Source: DASTQL01 sp035462375 | Lineage (GTDB): Bacteria; Actinomycetota; Actinomycetes; Jiangellales; Jiangellaceae | Assembly: GCA_035462375.1 (NCBI GenBank) | Contig: DATHUJ010000124.1 | Coordinates: forward strand, 1-64,000 | DNA length: 64,000 bases | Direction: 5' to 3' | Shown: positions 29,985 to 38,416 of the stretch, in pieces | Position numbering within the stretch: the first letter of the stretch is position 1 | Layout: each line of letters starts with the position of its first letter | Notes under the pieces: model-generated | Seen by the model: the letters and a program-made list of their open reading frames with translations, nothing else | The model's database searches: none | What the model was told of the DNA's origin: nothing | Position numbers and translations under genes: made by a program

Positions 29985-29990
29985 TAGGGT
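29985..29990 (+). promoter_or_regulatory. Leaderless-type -10 hexamer for folB
   Basis: TAGGGT ends 7 nt before GTG 29998. It would allow folB-folK to be transcribed independently after the antiparallel DivIVA-like gene. Confidence 0.45.
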
Positions 29991-29997
29991 CGGGAGG

Positions 29998-30360
29998 GTG
30001 CCGGACCGCATCGCGCTGCTCGGCCTCACCGCCTCGGGGCACCACGGCTGGTTCCCGGAGGAGCGTGCGGAAGGGCAGCGGTTCCGGGTCGACGTCGTCC
30101 TCGGCGTCGACACCAGGCCCGCCGCCTCCAGCGACGACCTGGCCGACACGGTCGACTACGGGACTCTCGCCGACGACGTGGTGGCGATCGTGTCCGGGGA
30201 GCCGGTCCGGCTCGTCGAGACGCTCGCCCAGCGGATCGCCGACCGCTGTCTCGACGACCCGCGTGTGGAGGAGGTCGACGTGACCGTGCACAAGCCCGAG
30301 GCGCCCGTGACGGTGCCCTTCGACGACGTGACCCTGACGATCCGGAGGACTCGGCCGTGA
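29998..30360 (+). CDS. folB: Dihydroneopterin aldolase
   Basis: A 120-residue enzyme splitting dihydroneopterin into 6-hydroxymethyl-dihydropterin and glycolaldehyde. Conserved IALLGLTASGHHGWFPEER, DDLADTVDYGTLADDVV, VRLVETLAQRIADRCL and the C-terminal strand VDVTVHKPEAPV with the catalytic Lys. Usual length. GTG 29998 is supported by the leaderless hexamer. Its stop overlaps folK by GTGA. Confidence 0.95.
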   Translation: MPDRIALLGLTASGHHGWFPEERAEGQRFRVDVVLGVDTRPAASSDDLADTVDYGTLADDVVAIVSGEPVRLVETLAQRIADRCLDDPRVEEVDVTVHKPEAPVTVPFDDVTLTIRRTRP

Positions 30361-30920
30361 GCACCCCCAACCCCCATGTCGTGGACGCCGACACCCTGAC
30401 GGGTGAGATGCGCCCCATCCGACGGGCGGCCCTGGCCCTGGGCAGCAACCTCGGCGACCGGCTGGACTACCTGCAGGCCGCCGTCGACTCCCTCACGGAG
30501 TCGCCGGAGATCGTCCCGGTGGCAGTGTCGCCGGTCTACGAGACCGAGCCGGTCGGCGGGCCCGAGGAGCAGCCGTTGTTCCTCAACGCCGTCCTGGTCG
30601 TCGACACCACGCTCTCTGCCCGATCGCTCCTGGAGCGAGCGCACGCCGTCGAGGACGCCTTCGGCCGCACCCACGAGGAGCGCTGGGGCCCGCGCACCCT
30701 CGACGTCGACGTGCTCGCCGTGGGCGACCGAGTCGTCGTGGAGGACGACCTCGCCGTGCCGCACCCGCGGCTGGCGGACCGTGCCTTCGTGCTGACCCCG
30801 TGGGCCGACGTCGACCCCGACTTCGAGGTCCCCGGCGTCGGCGTGGTCGGCGACCTCTCCGAGTCCGTCGGGCACGCCGGAGTCCGGCGTACGGGCGACG
30901 AGCTCGAGCTGCCGGGCTGA
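30357..30920 (+). CDS. folK: Hydroxymethyldihydropterin pyrophosphokinase
   Basis: A 187-residue enzyme transferring pyrophosphate from ATP to 6-hydroxymethyl-dihydropterin, feeding FolP. Conserved AALALGSNLGDRLDYLQAAV, VSPVYETEPVGGPEEQP, FLNAVLVVDT, ERWGPRTLDVDVLAVGD (metal-binding DxD) and LAVPHPRLADRAFVLTPW. About 20 residues precede the core; GTG 30357 overlaps the folB stop and couples the two genes. Confidence 0.95.
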   Translation: MSTPNPHVVDADTLTGEMRPIRRAALALGSNLGDRLDYLQAAVDSLTESPEIVPVAVSPVYETEPVGGPEEQPLFLNAVLVVDTTLSARSLLERAHAVEDAFGRTHEERWGPRTLDVDVLAVGDRVVVEDDLAVPHPRLADRAFVLTPWADVDPDFEVPGVGVVGDLSESVGHAGVRRTGDELELPG

Positions 30921-30933
30921 CGCACCGCCTTTC

Positions 30934-31431
30934 GTGCGTCCCACCCGGGTCCGCCTGCTCGTCGCGCTGGCCGCCGCTGCAGTCGTCGTCGGCTGGTCGC
31001 TCGGTCGCATCGTCGACGCGGTCACCGGATCACTGCCCATCACCCCTCGCGTCACCCCCGCCCTGCTCGCGTTCCTCGCCGTGGTCCTGCTCGTGTCCGC
31101 CCGCGTCGTGCGCGGCTGGGTGCTCGAGCGCCGGTACGACCGCCGCATGAACGCCTTGCGCGTCACCCGCCTCCTCGCTCTGGCGCAGGCCGCGGCCGTC
31201 ACCGGCGCGGTCGTCGCCGGCGGCTACGCCGGGGTGGTCCTCCTGTACGCGCAGGTGCAGCCCGCCTCGCTGGGGCGCGAGCGGGTCGTCGTGGCCGGGC
31301 TCACGGCGCTGGCCGGGGTCGCCGTCTCCGTGTCCGGCCTCGTCCTCGAACGCGCCTGCCGGGTGCCCCCCGGCGCCGACGAGGACCCCGCCTCCCCGCC
31401 CGACGGCGGAGGTGTACGCCCGGCGGGCTGA
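30934..31431 (+). CDS. DUF3180 membrane protein
   Basis: A 165-residue protein with four hydrophobic segments (about 8-26, 42-60, 83-108, 120-140), matching the actinobacterial DUF3180 family that always sits next to folK. The start GTG 30934 lies 13 bp after folK. MNALRVTRLLALAQAAAVTGA and GGYAGVVLLYAQVQP are its most conserved-looking stretches. Function unknown. Confidence 0.85.
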   Translation: MRPTRVRLLVALAAAAVVVGWSLGRIVDAVTGSLPITPRVTPALLAFLAVVLLVSARVVRGWVLERRYDRRMNALRVTRLLALAQAAAVTGAVVAGGYAGVVLLYAQVQPASLGRERVVVAGLTALAGVAVSVSGLVLERACRVPPGADEDPASPPDGGGVRPAG

Positions 31432-31542
31432 GCCCCGCCCGGCGCCCGCGAGGAGCGAGGAGAGCCGCGGCCCTGGGACTCGACCCGAAACGCGTTCGGC
31501 AGGCTTGCGGCGTGGTGCGCAGGTCCGTGGCGGCCGGGTCGA

Positions 31543-31548
31543 TACGCT
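31543..31548 (+). promoter_or_regulatory. Leaderless-type -10 hexamer for 31556 gene
   Basis: TACGCT ends 7 nt before ATG 31556 with no Shine-Dalgarno. Confidence 0.4.
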
Positions 31549-31555
31549 CCGCAGC

Positions 31556-32137
31556 ATGGCCCCCGTCCGGCACCGTCGCCGATTCCACGCCGTCCGCCTG
31601 GTCGCCGTCGTCGCCCCCCTCGCGACTGCCGCTCTCGCGGCCGCCGCCGTGCTGCGGGGCGGGCCGCTGCTGGTCGTCGCGGCGGTCGGCGGCGTGGTCG
31701 CGACGGTGGTGCTGGGGGTGGTTCTCCGGCGGGTCGAGCGCCGCGGTCGGGTGGAGATCGCCGCGGTGCGGGCCGGCCAGGCGGCGGCCTACGCCCGCGA
31801 GCACGAGCGCCACGCCGACGAGCACCGGGCCTTCACCGCCCACCTGGTCGGGATGCTCGACCTGGCCGACGGGCGGGTCGCGACCATGCGCGAACGCCTC
31901 GACGCCGTCGAGGCCGAGATCGCGGCGGCGCGGGCGACGCTCGCGGCGCGCGAGGCGGCCGATGCCGACGCATCGAGCCAGGAGCTGGTACGTCTCAGCG
32001 ACGGCGTCGGCTGGGAGGACCTGTGGCCCGACCTGGCCGAGGCGCCGACGGTCGTCGACCTGATCACCTGGGAGGACCGGGCGCGCCTCGGCCTGCTGCC
32101 GCGCGACGACGAGAGCCCTGCCGAGCGCAGCGCCTGA
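31556..32137 (+). CDS. Membrane protein of unknown function, coiled coil
   Basis: A 193-residue protein I do not recognise. Two adjacent transmembrane segments (about 15-35 and 38-55) are followed by a cytoplasmic coiled coil (60-145: REHERHADEHRAF, MRERLDAVEAEIAAARATLA) and a conserved-looking acidic end (GWEDLWPDLAEAPTVVDLIT). Position after DUF3180 corresponds to the transmembrane gene next to DUF3180 in other actinobacteria. It is the last gene of the folate block before the convergent osmoprotectant ATPase. Confidence 0.75.
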   Translation: MAPVRHRRRFHAVRLVAVVAPLATAALAAAAVLRGGPLLVVAAVGGVVATVVLGVVLRRVERRGRVEIAAVRAGQAAAYAREHERHADEHRAFTAHLVGMLDLADGRVATMRERLDAVEAEIAAARATLAAREAADADASSQELVRLSDGVGWEDLWPDLAEAPTVVDLITWEDRARLGLLPRDDESPAERSA

Positions 32138-32169
32138 CGCCGGTTCGGCAACCATTCCCAGTACGGCGG

Positions 32170-33330
32170 TCAGGCGCCCCGTACCGAGTCCAGCTGCACG
32201 TCCCCCGGCTCGATGCCGCGGGCGTCGGCGTCGACAGAGCGGCGCAACGCCTCGTGCAGGCGCGCGGGCGTGAGCACGCCGAGGTAGCGCCCGTCCGCCG
32301 CCTCGACCGCGATCCACCCGGCGTCATGCTGGAGCATCTCGCCGAAGGCGTCCTTGAGCGGGTCGCCCAGGGTGACGGTCGCCTCCATGCGGCGGGCGCG
32401 GTCGGACACGACGCCGGCGCCCGACGTCATCTCGGTCCCGATCCATCCGCGCAGCAGGCCGGCCGAGTCGAGGACGACGGCCCACCGCTCCCCGGAGCGG
32501 CGTAGCGCCTCGCCGGCCTCGGCCAGCGACTCGTGCGTGCGTACGACGACCGGGTGGTCGAGGTCGGACTCGATGACGGGCGTGACGGAGAGCCGCTTGA
32601 GGCCGCGGTCGGCCCCCACGAAGTCGGCCACGAACGGCGTGGCCGGGGCCCCGAGCACGCTCGCCGGGGTGTCGTACTGCTCGAGATGCCCGCCCTGGCG
32701 GAAGACGGCGATGCGGTCTCCCATCCGCACCGCCTCCTCGATGTCGTGTGTGACGAAGAGGATTGTCTTGTGCAGCTCGGCTTGTAGGCGCAGGAACTCC
32801 GCCTGCAGGCGCTCCCGGGCGACCGGGTCCACCGCGCCGAACGGCTCGTCCATGAGCAGCACCGGCGGGTCCGCCGCGAGGGCTCGCGCGACGCCGACGC
32901 GCTGCCGCTGACCGCCGGAGAGCTCGTGCGGGTAGCGGGGCCCGTGCAGGTCGGGGTCGAGCCCGACCAGCTCCATGAGCTCGCCTGCGCGGGCCTTGGC
33001 GCGCCCCCGGTCCCAGCCGAGGAGGTGCGGGACGGTGGCGACGTTGCCCCGCACCGTGCGGTGCGGGAAGAGCCCGACCTGCTGGATGACGTAGCCGATG
33101 CCTCGGCGCAGCTGGACGGGGTCCACGTGGGTGACGTCACGGCCGTCGACGTGGATGCGCCCGGCGCTCGGCTCGACCAGCCGGTTGACCATCTTCATGG
33201 TCGTCGTCTTGCCGCACCCCGAGGGGCCCACCAGGGTGACAAGAGAACCGCGGGGGACGTCGAGAGTCAGGTCGTGGACGGCGACCGTCCCGTCGGCGTA
33301 CTCCTTGCGGACGCCGTCGAGACGGATCAT
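32170..33330 (-). CDS. Osmoprotectant ABC transporter ATPase with CBS domains (OpuCA/ProV-like)
   Basis: A 386-residue ATPase. Walker A GPSGCGKTTTMKMVNRL with the Met-Val-Asn signature typical of glycine-betaine/choline importers, VIQQVGLFPH, signature ELSGGQRQRVGVARAL, Walker B VLLMDEPFGAVDP and VTHDIEEAVRMGD. After residue 250 two CBS motifs follow (VRTHESLAEAGEALRRSGERW and MEATVTLGDPLKDAFGEML), which in OpuA sense ionic strength. It is transcribed away from the permease genes it must serve, with only 24 bp between the divergent starts. Start ATG 33330. Confidence 0.92.
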   Translation of the reverse strand: MIRLDGVRKEYADGTVAVHDLTLDVPRGSLVTLVGPSGCGKTTTMKMVNRLVEPSAGRIHVDGRDVTHVDPVQLRRGIGYVIQQVGLFPHRTVRGNVATVPHLLGWDRGRAKARAGELMELVGLDPDLHGPRYPHELSGGQRQRVGVARALAADPPVLLMDEPFGAVDPVARERLQAEFLRLQAELHKTILFVTHDIEEAVRMGDRIAVFRQGGHLEQYDTPASVLGAPATPFVADFVGADRGLKRLSVTPVIESDLDHPVVVRTHESLAEAGEALRRSGERWAVVLDSAGLLRGWIGTEMTSGAGVVSDRARRMEATVTLGDPLKDAFGEMLQHDAGWIAVEAADGRYLGVLTPARLHEALRRSVDADARGIEPGDVQLDSVRGA

Positions 33331-33341
33331 CGGATCGCCGG

Positions 33342-33347
33342 TACGGT
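33342..33347 (+). promoter_or_regulatory. Leaderless-type -10 hexamer for 33355 gene
   Basis: TACGGT ends 7 nt before GTG 33355. On the other strand the same 24-bp gap must also serve the ATPase gene, where TACCGG lies 7 nt before ATG 33330. Confidence 0.45.
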
Positions 33348-33354
33348 CGTCGCC

Positions 33355-34056
33355 GTGATCGTCGCCGCTGCGCACGCGACCACCCTCGCCGAGGACTGCC
33401 TGCAGCGCAACGCATGGATCTGCCCCGAGTACGTCCGGACGCGGTGGCCCGACATCAGTGCAGCCCTGTCCGAGCACGTGCTCATCACGGTGGTCTCGGT
33501 GGCCCTGGGCACCCTCCTGGCCTTCCCGATGGCCTTGCTCGCCCGCCGGCTCCCGCGCTTCCGCGGCCCGGTGGTCGGCGTCTCGACCGCGCTGTACACG
33601 ATCCCGTCGCTCGCCATGTTCTCGCTGTTGCTGCCGTTCACCGGTCTCGCGGTGGCAACCGTCGTGACCGGCCTGACCCTCTATTCGCTCACGATCCTCG
33701 TCCGCAACTTCCTGGCCGGCTTCGACGGCGTGCCCGAGGACGTCCGCGAGGCGGCCCGAGGGATGGGCTACGGGCCGGGGCGCCTGCTGTTCGGGGTGGA
33801 GCTCCCGCTGGCGCTGCCGAGCGTCTTCGCCGGGCTCCGGGTGGCGGCCGTGTCGACGGTCGCGCTGACCACGATCGGCGTCATCGTGGGCTTCGGCGGG
33901 CTGGGCAACCTGATCAGCCGGGGGCTCAACTCCTTCTTCCGGGCCGAGGTGCTGACGGCGTCGATCCTGTGCGTCGTGCTAGCCGTGCTCGCCGACCTGC
34001 TCCTGCTCGGTGCGCAGCGGGTGGCCACCCCGTGGCGTCGGGGGTCGAACGCCTGA
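33355..34056 (+). CDS. Osmoprotectant ABC transporter permease 1
   Basis: A 233-residue inner-membrane permease of the OpuCB/ProW type with about five to six transmembrane helices. The EAA loop is DVREAARGMGYGPGRLLFGVELPLALP and GVIVGFGGLGNLISRGLNSFFR is the conserved C-terminal stretch. ALYTIPSLAMFSLLLPF is typical of the family. It overlaps the second permease gene (TGATG). The N-terminus has an unusual Cys-containing extension (DCLQRNAWICPEYV) before the first helix. Confidence 0.92.
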   Translation: MIVAAAHATTLAEDCLQRNAWICPEYVRTRWPDISAALSEHVLITVVSVALGTLLAFPMALLARRLPRFRGPVVGVSTALYTIPSLAMFSLLLPFTGLAVATVVTGLTLYSLTILVRNFLAGFDGVPEDVREAARGMGYGPGRLLFGVELPLALPSVFAGLRVAAVSTVALTTIGVIVGFGGLGNLISRGLNSFFRAEVLTASILCVVLAVLADLLLLGAQRVATPWRRGSNA

Positions 34057-34805
34057 TGGGCTGGCTCACCGGTGCGCTCTCCTGGCTCCTCGACCCGGCC
34101 AACTGGTCGGGGAGCAGTGGGGTGTGGGCCCGCCTGGTCGAGCACCTGGGGCTGACCGCCGCCTCGCTCGGGCTGGCCTGTGCGGTCGCCCTGCCGGTGG
34201 CCGTGTGGTTGGGCCACGTGGGCCGGGGAGGGGCCTTGGCGATCAACGTCTCCAACGTCGGCCGCGCGGTGCCGACGTTCGCGCTGCTGGCGCTCTTCAG
34301 CCTGGGCCCACCTCCGCTGGGGCGCTCGACCTTCTCGATCGTGCTGGCGCTGACCCTCTTCGCGATCCCGCCGATCATCACCAACACGTACGTAGGGGTG
34401 CGCGGCGTCGACCGCGAGGTGGTGGAGGCCGCGACCGGGATGGGGATGTCGGGCTTCCAGGTGTTGAGGCGGGTCGAGCTGCCGCTGGCAGTGCCGCTGC
34501 TCATGAACGGAGTGCGGATCGCGGCGGTCCAGATCGTGGCGACGGCGACGATCGCCGCGCTGGTCGCGGGCGGGGGGCTGGGTCGCATCATCACCTCGGG
34601 TTTCACGCGGCAGAACCAGGATCAGGTCGTGGCGGGGGCGCTGCTCGTGGGGCTGCTCGCGGTGGTGGTGGAGCTGGCCTTCGAGTACCTGCAGCGGCGG
34701 CTCGACCCGGTACGAGCGGGTCGGCTCCGTTCCGTCGTCCCCCGACCGCCGGGTGCCCGGGAGTCCGCCGAGCCGGGCGAGGCCGTGGCCGCCGCCCAGC
34801 CGTAA
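34056..34805 (+). CDS. Osmoprotectant ABC transporter permease 2
   Basis: A 249-residue permease of the OpuCD/ProW type. EAA loop VDREVVEAATGMGMSGFQVL with RRVELPLAVPLLMNGVR; VGRAVPTFALLALFSLG and IVATATIAALVAGGGLGRII are family-typical. About six helices and a Pro/Glu/Ala C-terminal tail. One-base overlap with permease 1, so both are made together and would form a heterodimeric channel. The binding-protein gene follows after 160 bp. Confidence 0.92.
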   Translation: MGWLTGALSWLLDPANWSGSSGVWARLVEHLGLTAASLGLACAVALPVAVWLGHVGRGGALAINVSNVGRAVPTFALLALFSLGPPPLGRSTFSIVLALTLFAIPPIITNTYVGVRGVDREVVEAATGMGMSGFQVLRRVELPLAVPLLMNGVRIAAVQIVATATIAALVAGGGLGRIITSGFTRQNQDQVVAGALLVGLLAVVVELAFEYLQRRLDPVRAGRLRSVVPRPPGARESAEPGEAVAAAQP

Positions 34806-34965
34806 CGGTCTTGTGACTGTGCCCTGGATGACGTTGTCGGTACCGGGTAGTTGACTGCACCCAGCGGGCGCCACCCCGTCATCCGTACGGGCGCCTGCCG
34901 GACACGCGTGGTCCGACCGGACCACGGGACACAGAAGGCGGACCGGACGGAAGGGTGGTCACTTC

Positions 34966-35937
34966 ATGCGACTGCGCAGATCTCTCATCGGAGCTGCCCT
35001 CGGGCTCTCACTGGTGCTCACCGCCTGCGGCGGTGACGACGACGCCTTCGAGGGCGGCGCCGAGGAGACCGCGGGTGGCAATGGAAGCGGCAACGACGAG
35101 GGTGGTTCGCTGGTCGTCGGCGGGGCCAACTTCACCGAGATGCTGATCATGCAGGAGATCTACCGAGCGCTGCTCGAGGACGCCGGCTTCACGGTCGAGG
35201 TGCGCTCCGTCGACGCCCGGGAGATCTACGCCCCGGCGCTCGCCGACGGACAGATCGATGTCGTGCCCGAGTACGCCGCAACGATGGCCGAGTACCTCAA
35301 CCGCGAGGCCAACGGTCCCGACGCGGAGCCCGTCGCCTCCAGCGACATCGACGAGACGATGGACGCTCTGCGCCCGCTGGCCGAGGAGGCGGGGCTGGTG
35401 GCGCTGGAACCGGCGCAGGCGGTGGACCAGAACGCCTTCGCCGTCACCCAGGAGTTCGCCGAGGCCAACTCGCTGGCCTCGCTGTCCGACCTCGGCGCGC
35501 TCGGCCAGCCGGTCGTGCTCGCCGCGACCGAGGAGTGCCCGGACCGGCCGTTCTGCCAGCCGGGCCTGGAGGAGACCTACGGCATCCAGGTGGCCGGTCT
35601 CGAGCCGCTGGGCTTCGGGACGCTGCAGGTCAAGCAGGCCGTGGCCGACGGTGACGCCGACCTGGGCCTGGTGGCCTCGACCGACGGCACGCTGGAGCAG
35701 TTCGGGCTGGTCGTGCTCGAGGACGACCAGGGCCTGCAGAACGCCGACAACCTCGTCCCGGTGGTCAACGCCGAGACGGCCGAGGACCAGGCCGTCGTGG
35801 ACGCCCTGAACTCCCTGGCCGACGTGCTGACCACCGAGGACCTCGCGACCCTCAACGCCCAGGTCGACGAGGAGCGCCAGCAGCCGGCGGACGTGGCGAC
35901 CGCCTACCTGGAGGACCAGGGGCTCATCGGCGGGTGA
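34966..35937 (+). CDS. Osmoprotectant-binding lipoprotein (OpuCC/ProX-like)
   Basis: A 323-residue substrate-binding lipoprotein. Signal peptide with lipobox LVLTACGG (Cys about 20), a short acidic/Gly linker, then a QAT (OpuAC) family fold: LVVGGANFTEMLIMQEIYRAL, FTVEVRSVDAREIYAPALAD, IDVVPEYAATMAEYLN. The middle NQNAF-like segment AVDQNAFAVTQEFAEAN and LQVKQAVADGDADLGLV match choline/betaine receptors. Anchored outside the membrane; delivers ligand to the two permeases. Start ATG follows GGAAGGGTGG. It overlaps the DUF1684 gene by 4 bp. Confidence 0.92.
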   Translation: MRLRRSLIGAALGLSLVLTACGGDDDAFEGGAEETAGGNGSGNDEGGSLVVGGANFTEMLIMQEIYRALLEDAGFTVEVRSVDAREIYAPALADGQIDVVPEYAATMAEYLNREANGPDAEPVASSDIDETMDALRPLAEEAGLVALEPAQAVDQNAFAVTQEFAEANSLASLSDLGALGQPVVLAATEECPDRPFCQPGLEETYGIQVAGLEPLGFGTLQVKQAVADGDADLGLVASTDGTLEQFGLVVLEDDQGLQNADNLVPVVNAETAEDQAVVDALNSLADVLTTEDLATLNAQVDEERQQPADVATAYLEDQGLIGG

Positions 35938-36560
35938 GCGTCCTCGAGATCCTGGACTGGCGGCGGCGGGTCTTCGCGCTCTACGCGCGGGTGCGCGCTG
36001 CCGCCGGCGGACCCGACGGCCCGGAGGCGGCGCACGCTCTCTGGAGGGTGGGCCGCGACGAGCTCTTCGGGTCGCACCCGGCGAGCCCGCTGCTGCCGCC
36101 GGACCGGGAGGGCTTCGCCGGCCTGCCGTACGCCCCTTACGACCCCGGGCTGCGGTTCGAGGTCGAGGTCGACCGCGAGGTCGGGCCCGTGGCGTGGGAG
36201 GTGCCGACGGGCACGGACGGCGTCGTCCCCTTCGTGCGGGTGGGAGGGCTGCGGCTGCCGGGGCTCGGGTCGTTGGACGCCTGGTGGCTGGGCTCGTACG
36301 GGGGTGGCCTCTTCGTCCCGGTCAAGGACGCCGGGGCCGGGCAGGCCAGCTACGGCGGCGGGCGCTACCTGCTCGACACCGTCAAGGGTGCCGATCTTGG
36401 GGGGCCGCCGGGTGCGCCGGGCGTGCTCGTCGTGGACCTGAACTTCGCCTACAACCCCTCGTGCGCCTACGACCCGGCGTGGGCATGCCCCCTTGCGCCG
36501 CCGGGCAACACGCTGGCCGTCCCCGTCGTGGCCGGGGAGCTCGTGCCCCGGGCCCAATGA
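35934..36560 (+). CDS. DUF1684 protein
   Basis: A 208-residue protein with YGGGRYLLDTVKGADL followed by VVDLNFAYNPSCAYDPAWAC and PLAPPGNTLAVPV, the hallmark of DUF1684. No signal peptide. Family function is unknown. The GTGA overlap with the osmoprotectant-binding protein gene puts it in the transporter operon. It is the last plus-strand gene before a palindrome-rich convergence point with nuoD. Confidence 0.85.
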   Translation: MSVLEILDWRRRVFALYARVRAAAGGPDGPEAAHALWRVGRDELFGSHPASPLLPPDREGFAGLPYAPYDPGLRFEVEVDREVGPVAWEVPTGTDGVVPFVRVGGLRLPGLGSLDAWWLGSYGGGLFVPVKDAGAGQASYGGGRYLLDTVKGADLGGPPGAPGVLVVDLNFAYNPSCAYDPAWACPLAPPGNTLAVPVVAGELVPRAQ

Positions 36561-36566
36561 CCACGT

Positions 36567-36605
36567 CCACCACCCTGGTGGTGGGATCACCAGGCGTCGA
36601 CGCCT
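36567..36605. terminator. Nested palindromes between convergent genes
   Basis: CCACCAC-CCTG-GTGGTGG (36567-36584) is a 7-bp stem with 4-nt loop. AGGCGTCGACGCCT (36592-36605) is a perfect 14-bp palindrome. Together they sit just after the DUF1684 stop and facing nuoD. No U-tract, as usual in GC-rich actinobacteria. Confidence 0.45.
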
Positions 36606-36699
36606 CGTCATGACCCCACGAGCCTGGTGGTGCGCCGCCCCCCAGCCTGCAGCATCGCTCAAGATCGCTGTGTGGCATCGGTGCCACGACCCGCCCGCC

Positions 36700-37851
36700 T
36701 CACTTGTCGACGTCGCCCACCACGAAGAACATCGACCCCAGGATCGCCACCATGTCGGCCACCAGGCAGTCGCGCAGCAGCTCCGGCAGGACGGCCACGT
36801 TGTTGAACGACGCCGACCGCAGCTTCAACCGCCAGGGCGTCTTCTCGCCCCTGGACACCAGGTAGTAGCCGTTGAGGCCCAGCGGGTTCTCGGTCCAGCA
36901 GTAGGTGTGCCCCTCGGGCACCTTGAGCACCTTGGGCAGCTTGAGGTTGATCGGGCCGCGTGGCAGTGAGCGCAGCTGCGCCACGCACACGTCGGCGAGG
37001 TCCAGGGAGACCTTCACCTGCTCCAGGAGCACCTCGAACCGCGCGTAGCTGTCACCCTCGCTCCGGCTCACCACGCGTCCCGGCCCCCCGGGTCGGAACA
37101 GCTCGGCGTAGGCGAGGTAGGGCTCGTCCCGGCGAAGGTCCAGCTCCACGCCGCTCGCCCGGGCGATCGGACCGGACACCCCGTACGCGTGGACCAGCTC
37201 GGCGGACAGCACGCCCACGCCCCGGGTCCGGGCCTGGAAGATCTCGTTGCCGAGTACCAGCCGTTCGAGGTGCGGCAGCCGCGACCGTACCCCGGCCACC
37301 GCGCCGACGACCCTGTCGAGCCACCCGGCCGGCAGGTCCTCCTTGAGCCCGCCGACCCGGTTGAACATGTAGTGCATCCGGCCGCCGGAGATCTCCTCCA
37401 TCACCTGCTGCAGCGCCTCGCGCTCGCGGAACGAGTAGAAGATCGGCGTGATCGCACCGACCTCGAGCGGGTAGGACCCGAGGAACATCAGGTGGTTCAG
37501 CACCCGGTTGAGCTCGGCGAGCAGCGTTCGCGCCCACACCGCGCGTGGGGGCACCTCCATGCCGAGCATCCGCTCCGCGGCCAGCACCACCCCGAGCTCG
37601 TTGGCGAAGGCGGACAGCCAGTCGTGCCGGTTGGCCAGCACGATGATCTGCCGGTAGTCGCGGACCTCGAAGAGCTTCTCGGCCCCCCGGTGCATGTAGC
37701 CGATCACCGGCTCACAGGAGCGGATCCGCTCCCCGTCCAGCACGAGGCGCAACCGCAGCACGCCGTGCGTCGCCGGGTGCTGCGGCCCGATGTTGAGGAC
37801 CATGTCCACGCCGGGGTCCCCGGGCGACACCCCCACGACGGTCTCGGTCAC
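36700..37851 (-). CDS. nuoD: Orphan NADH-quinone oxidoreductase subunit D
   Basis: A 383-residue NuoD/49-kDa-type protein: MVLNIGPQHPATHGVLRLRL, PVIGYMHRGAEKLFE, NRHDWLSAFANELG, SGGRMHYMFNRVGGLKEDLP, GVSGPIARASGVELDLR and the C-terminal LGSMFFVVGDVDK. Residues lining the quinone site (His in PATHG) are present. No other nuo gene is nearby, so it is an orphan, not part of a complex I operon. From memory, Streptomyces also carries a lone nuoD-like gene in this neighbourhood, but I cannot verify that here. GTG 37851 is the start; length is somewhat shorter than operon NuoD proteins. Confidence 0.9.
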   Translation of the reverse strand: MTETVVGVSPGDPGVDMVLNIGPQHPATHGVLRLRLVLDGERIRSCEPVIGYMHRGAEKLFEVRDYRQIIVLANRHDWLSAFANELGVVLAAERMLGMEVPPRAVWARTLLAELNRVLNHLMFLGSYPLEVGAITPIFYSFREREALQQVMEEISGGRMHYMFNRVGGLKEDLPAGWLDRVVGAVAGVRSRLPHLERLVLGNEIFQARTRGVGVLSAELVHAYGVSGPIARASGVELDLRRDEPYLAYAELFRPGGPGRVVSRSEGDSYARFEVLLEQVKVSLDLADVCVAQLRSLPRGPINLKLPKVLKVPEGHTYCWTENPLGLNGYYLVSRGEKTPWRLKLRSASFNNVAVLPELLRDCLVADMVAILGSMFFVVGDVDK

Positions 37852-37899
37852 CCCACCGAGTCTGCCAGCCCGACGGATCGCGCCGTCGGACGCGCGGAC

Positions 37900-37905
37900 T
37901 AGCCT
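37900..37905 (+). promoter_or_regulatory. Leaderless-type -10 hexamer for 37913 gene
   Basis: TAGCCT ends 7 nt before GTG 37913 with no Shine-Dalgarno. Confidence 0.4.
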
Positions 37906-37912
37906 CGGTGGC

Positions 37913-38416
37913 GTGGACAGCTCGGACAGCGTGGACATGGTCTTCGCCCCGCCTGGCGAGCGCTGGCAACGCGTCTCGCCGCGCCTGGCGCGGGTGCGGC
38001 GCATCTCGCTCACCCTGTCGTGCGGTGTCCCGTTCCTGCTCGTCGCGGCGATCGCGGCACTGGCGGGCTGGGCCTGGGTGTGGTTGCTGGCCCTGCCGTG
38101 GGTGGTCGCCCTGCTGTGGGGGTGGGTGCTCATCGGGCGCCAGGTCCCAGCGTGGGGCTACGCCGAGCGGGAGGACGACCTGCTCGTCACGCACGGCCTG
38201 CTGTTCAGGGCCCTCGTCGTGGTCCCCTACGGCCGGATGCAGTTCGTCGACGTCCAGGCGGGTCCCCTCGAGCGGCGCTACGGGCTGGCAACCGTGCAGC
38301 TGCACACGGCGTCGCCCGCGACCGACGCCCGCATCCCCGGTCTTCCGCACGCCGAGGCGGCGCGGCTGCGCGACCGGCTGGCCGCGCTCGGCGAGGCCCG
38401 AGCGGCGGGCCTGTGA
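37913..38416 (+). CDS. Bacterial PH-domain membrane protein (YdbS-like)
   Basis: A 167-residue protein. Two transmembrane segments (about 38-58 and 60-78) are followed by a bacterial PH (bPH2) domain: GYAEREDDLLVTHGLLFRAL, VVPYGRMQFVDVQAGPLERR and YGLATVQLHTASPATD. It overlaps by GTGA a larger PH-domain protein, the classical YdbS-YdbT pair. The pair's role is unknown, possibly membrane protein or envelope stress. Confidence 0.88.
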   Translation: MDSSDSVDMVFAPPGERWQRVSPRLARVRRISLTLSCGVPFLLVAAIAALAGWAWVWLLALPWVVALLWGWVLIGRQVPAWGYAEREDDLLVTHGLLFRALVVVPYGRMQFVDVQAGPLERRYGLATVQLHTASPATDARIPGLPHAEAARLRDRLAALGEARAAGL

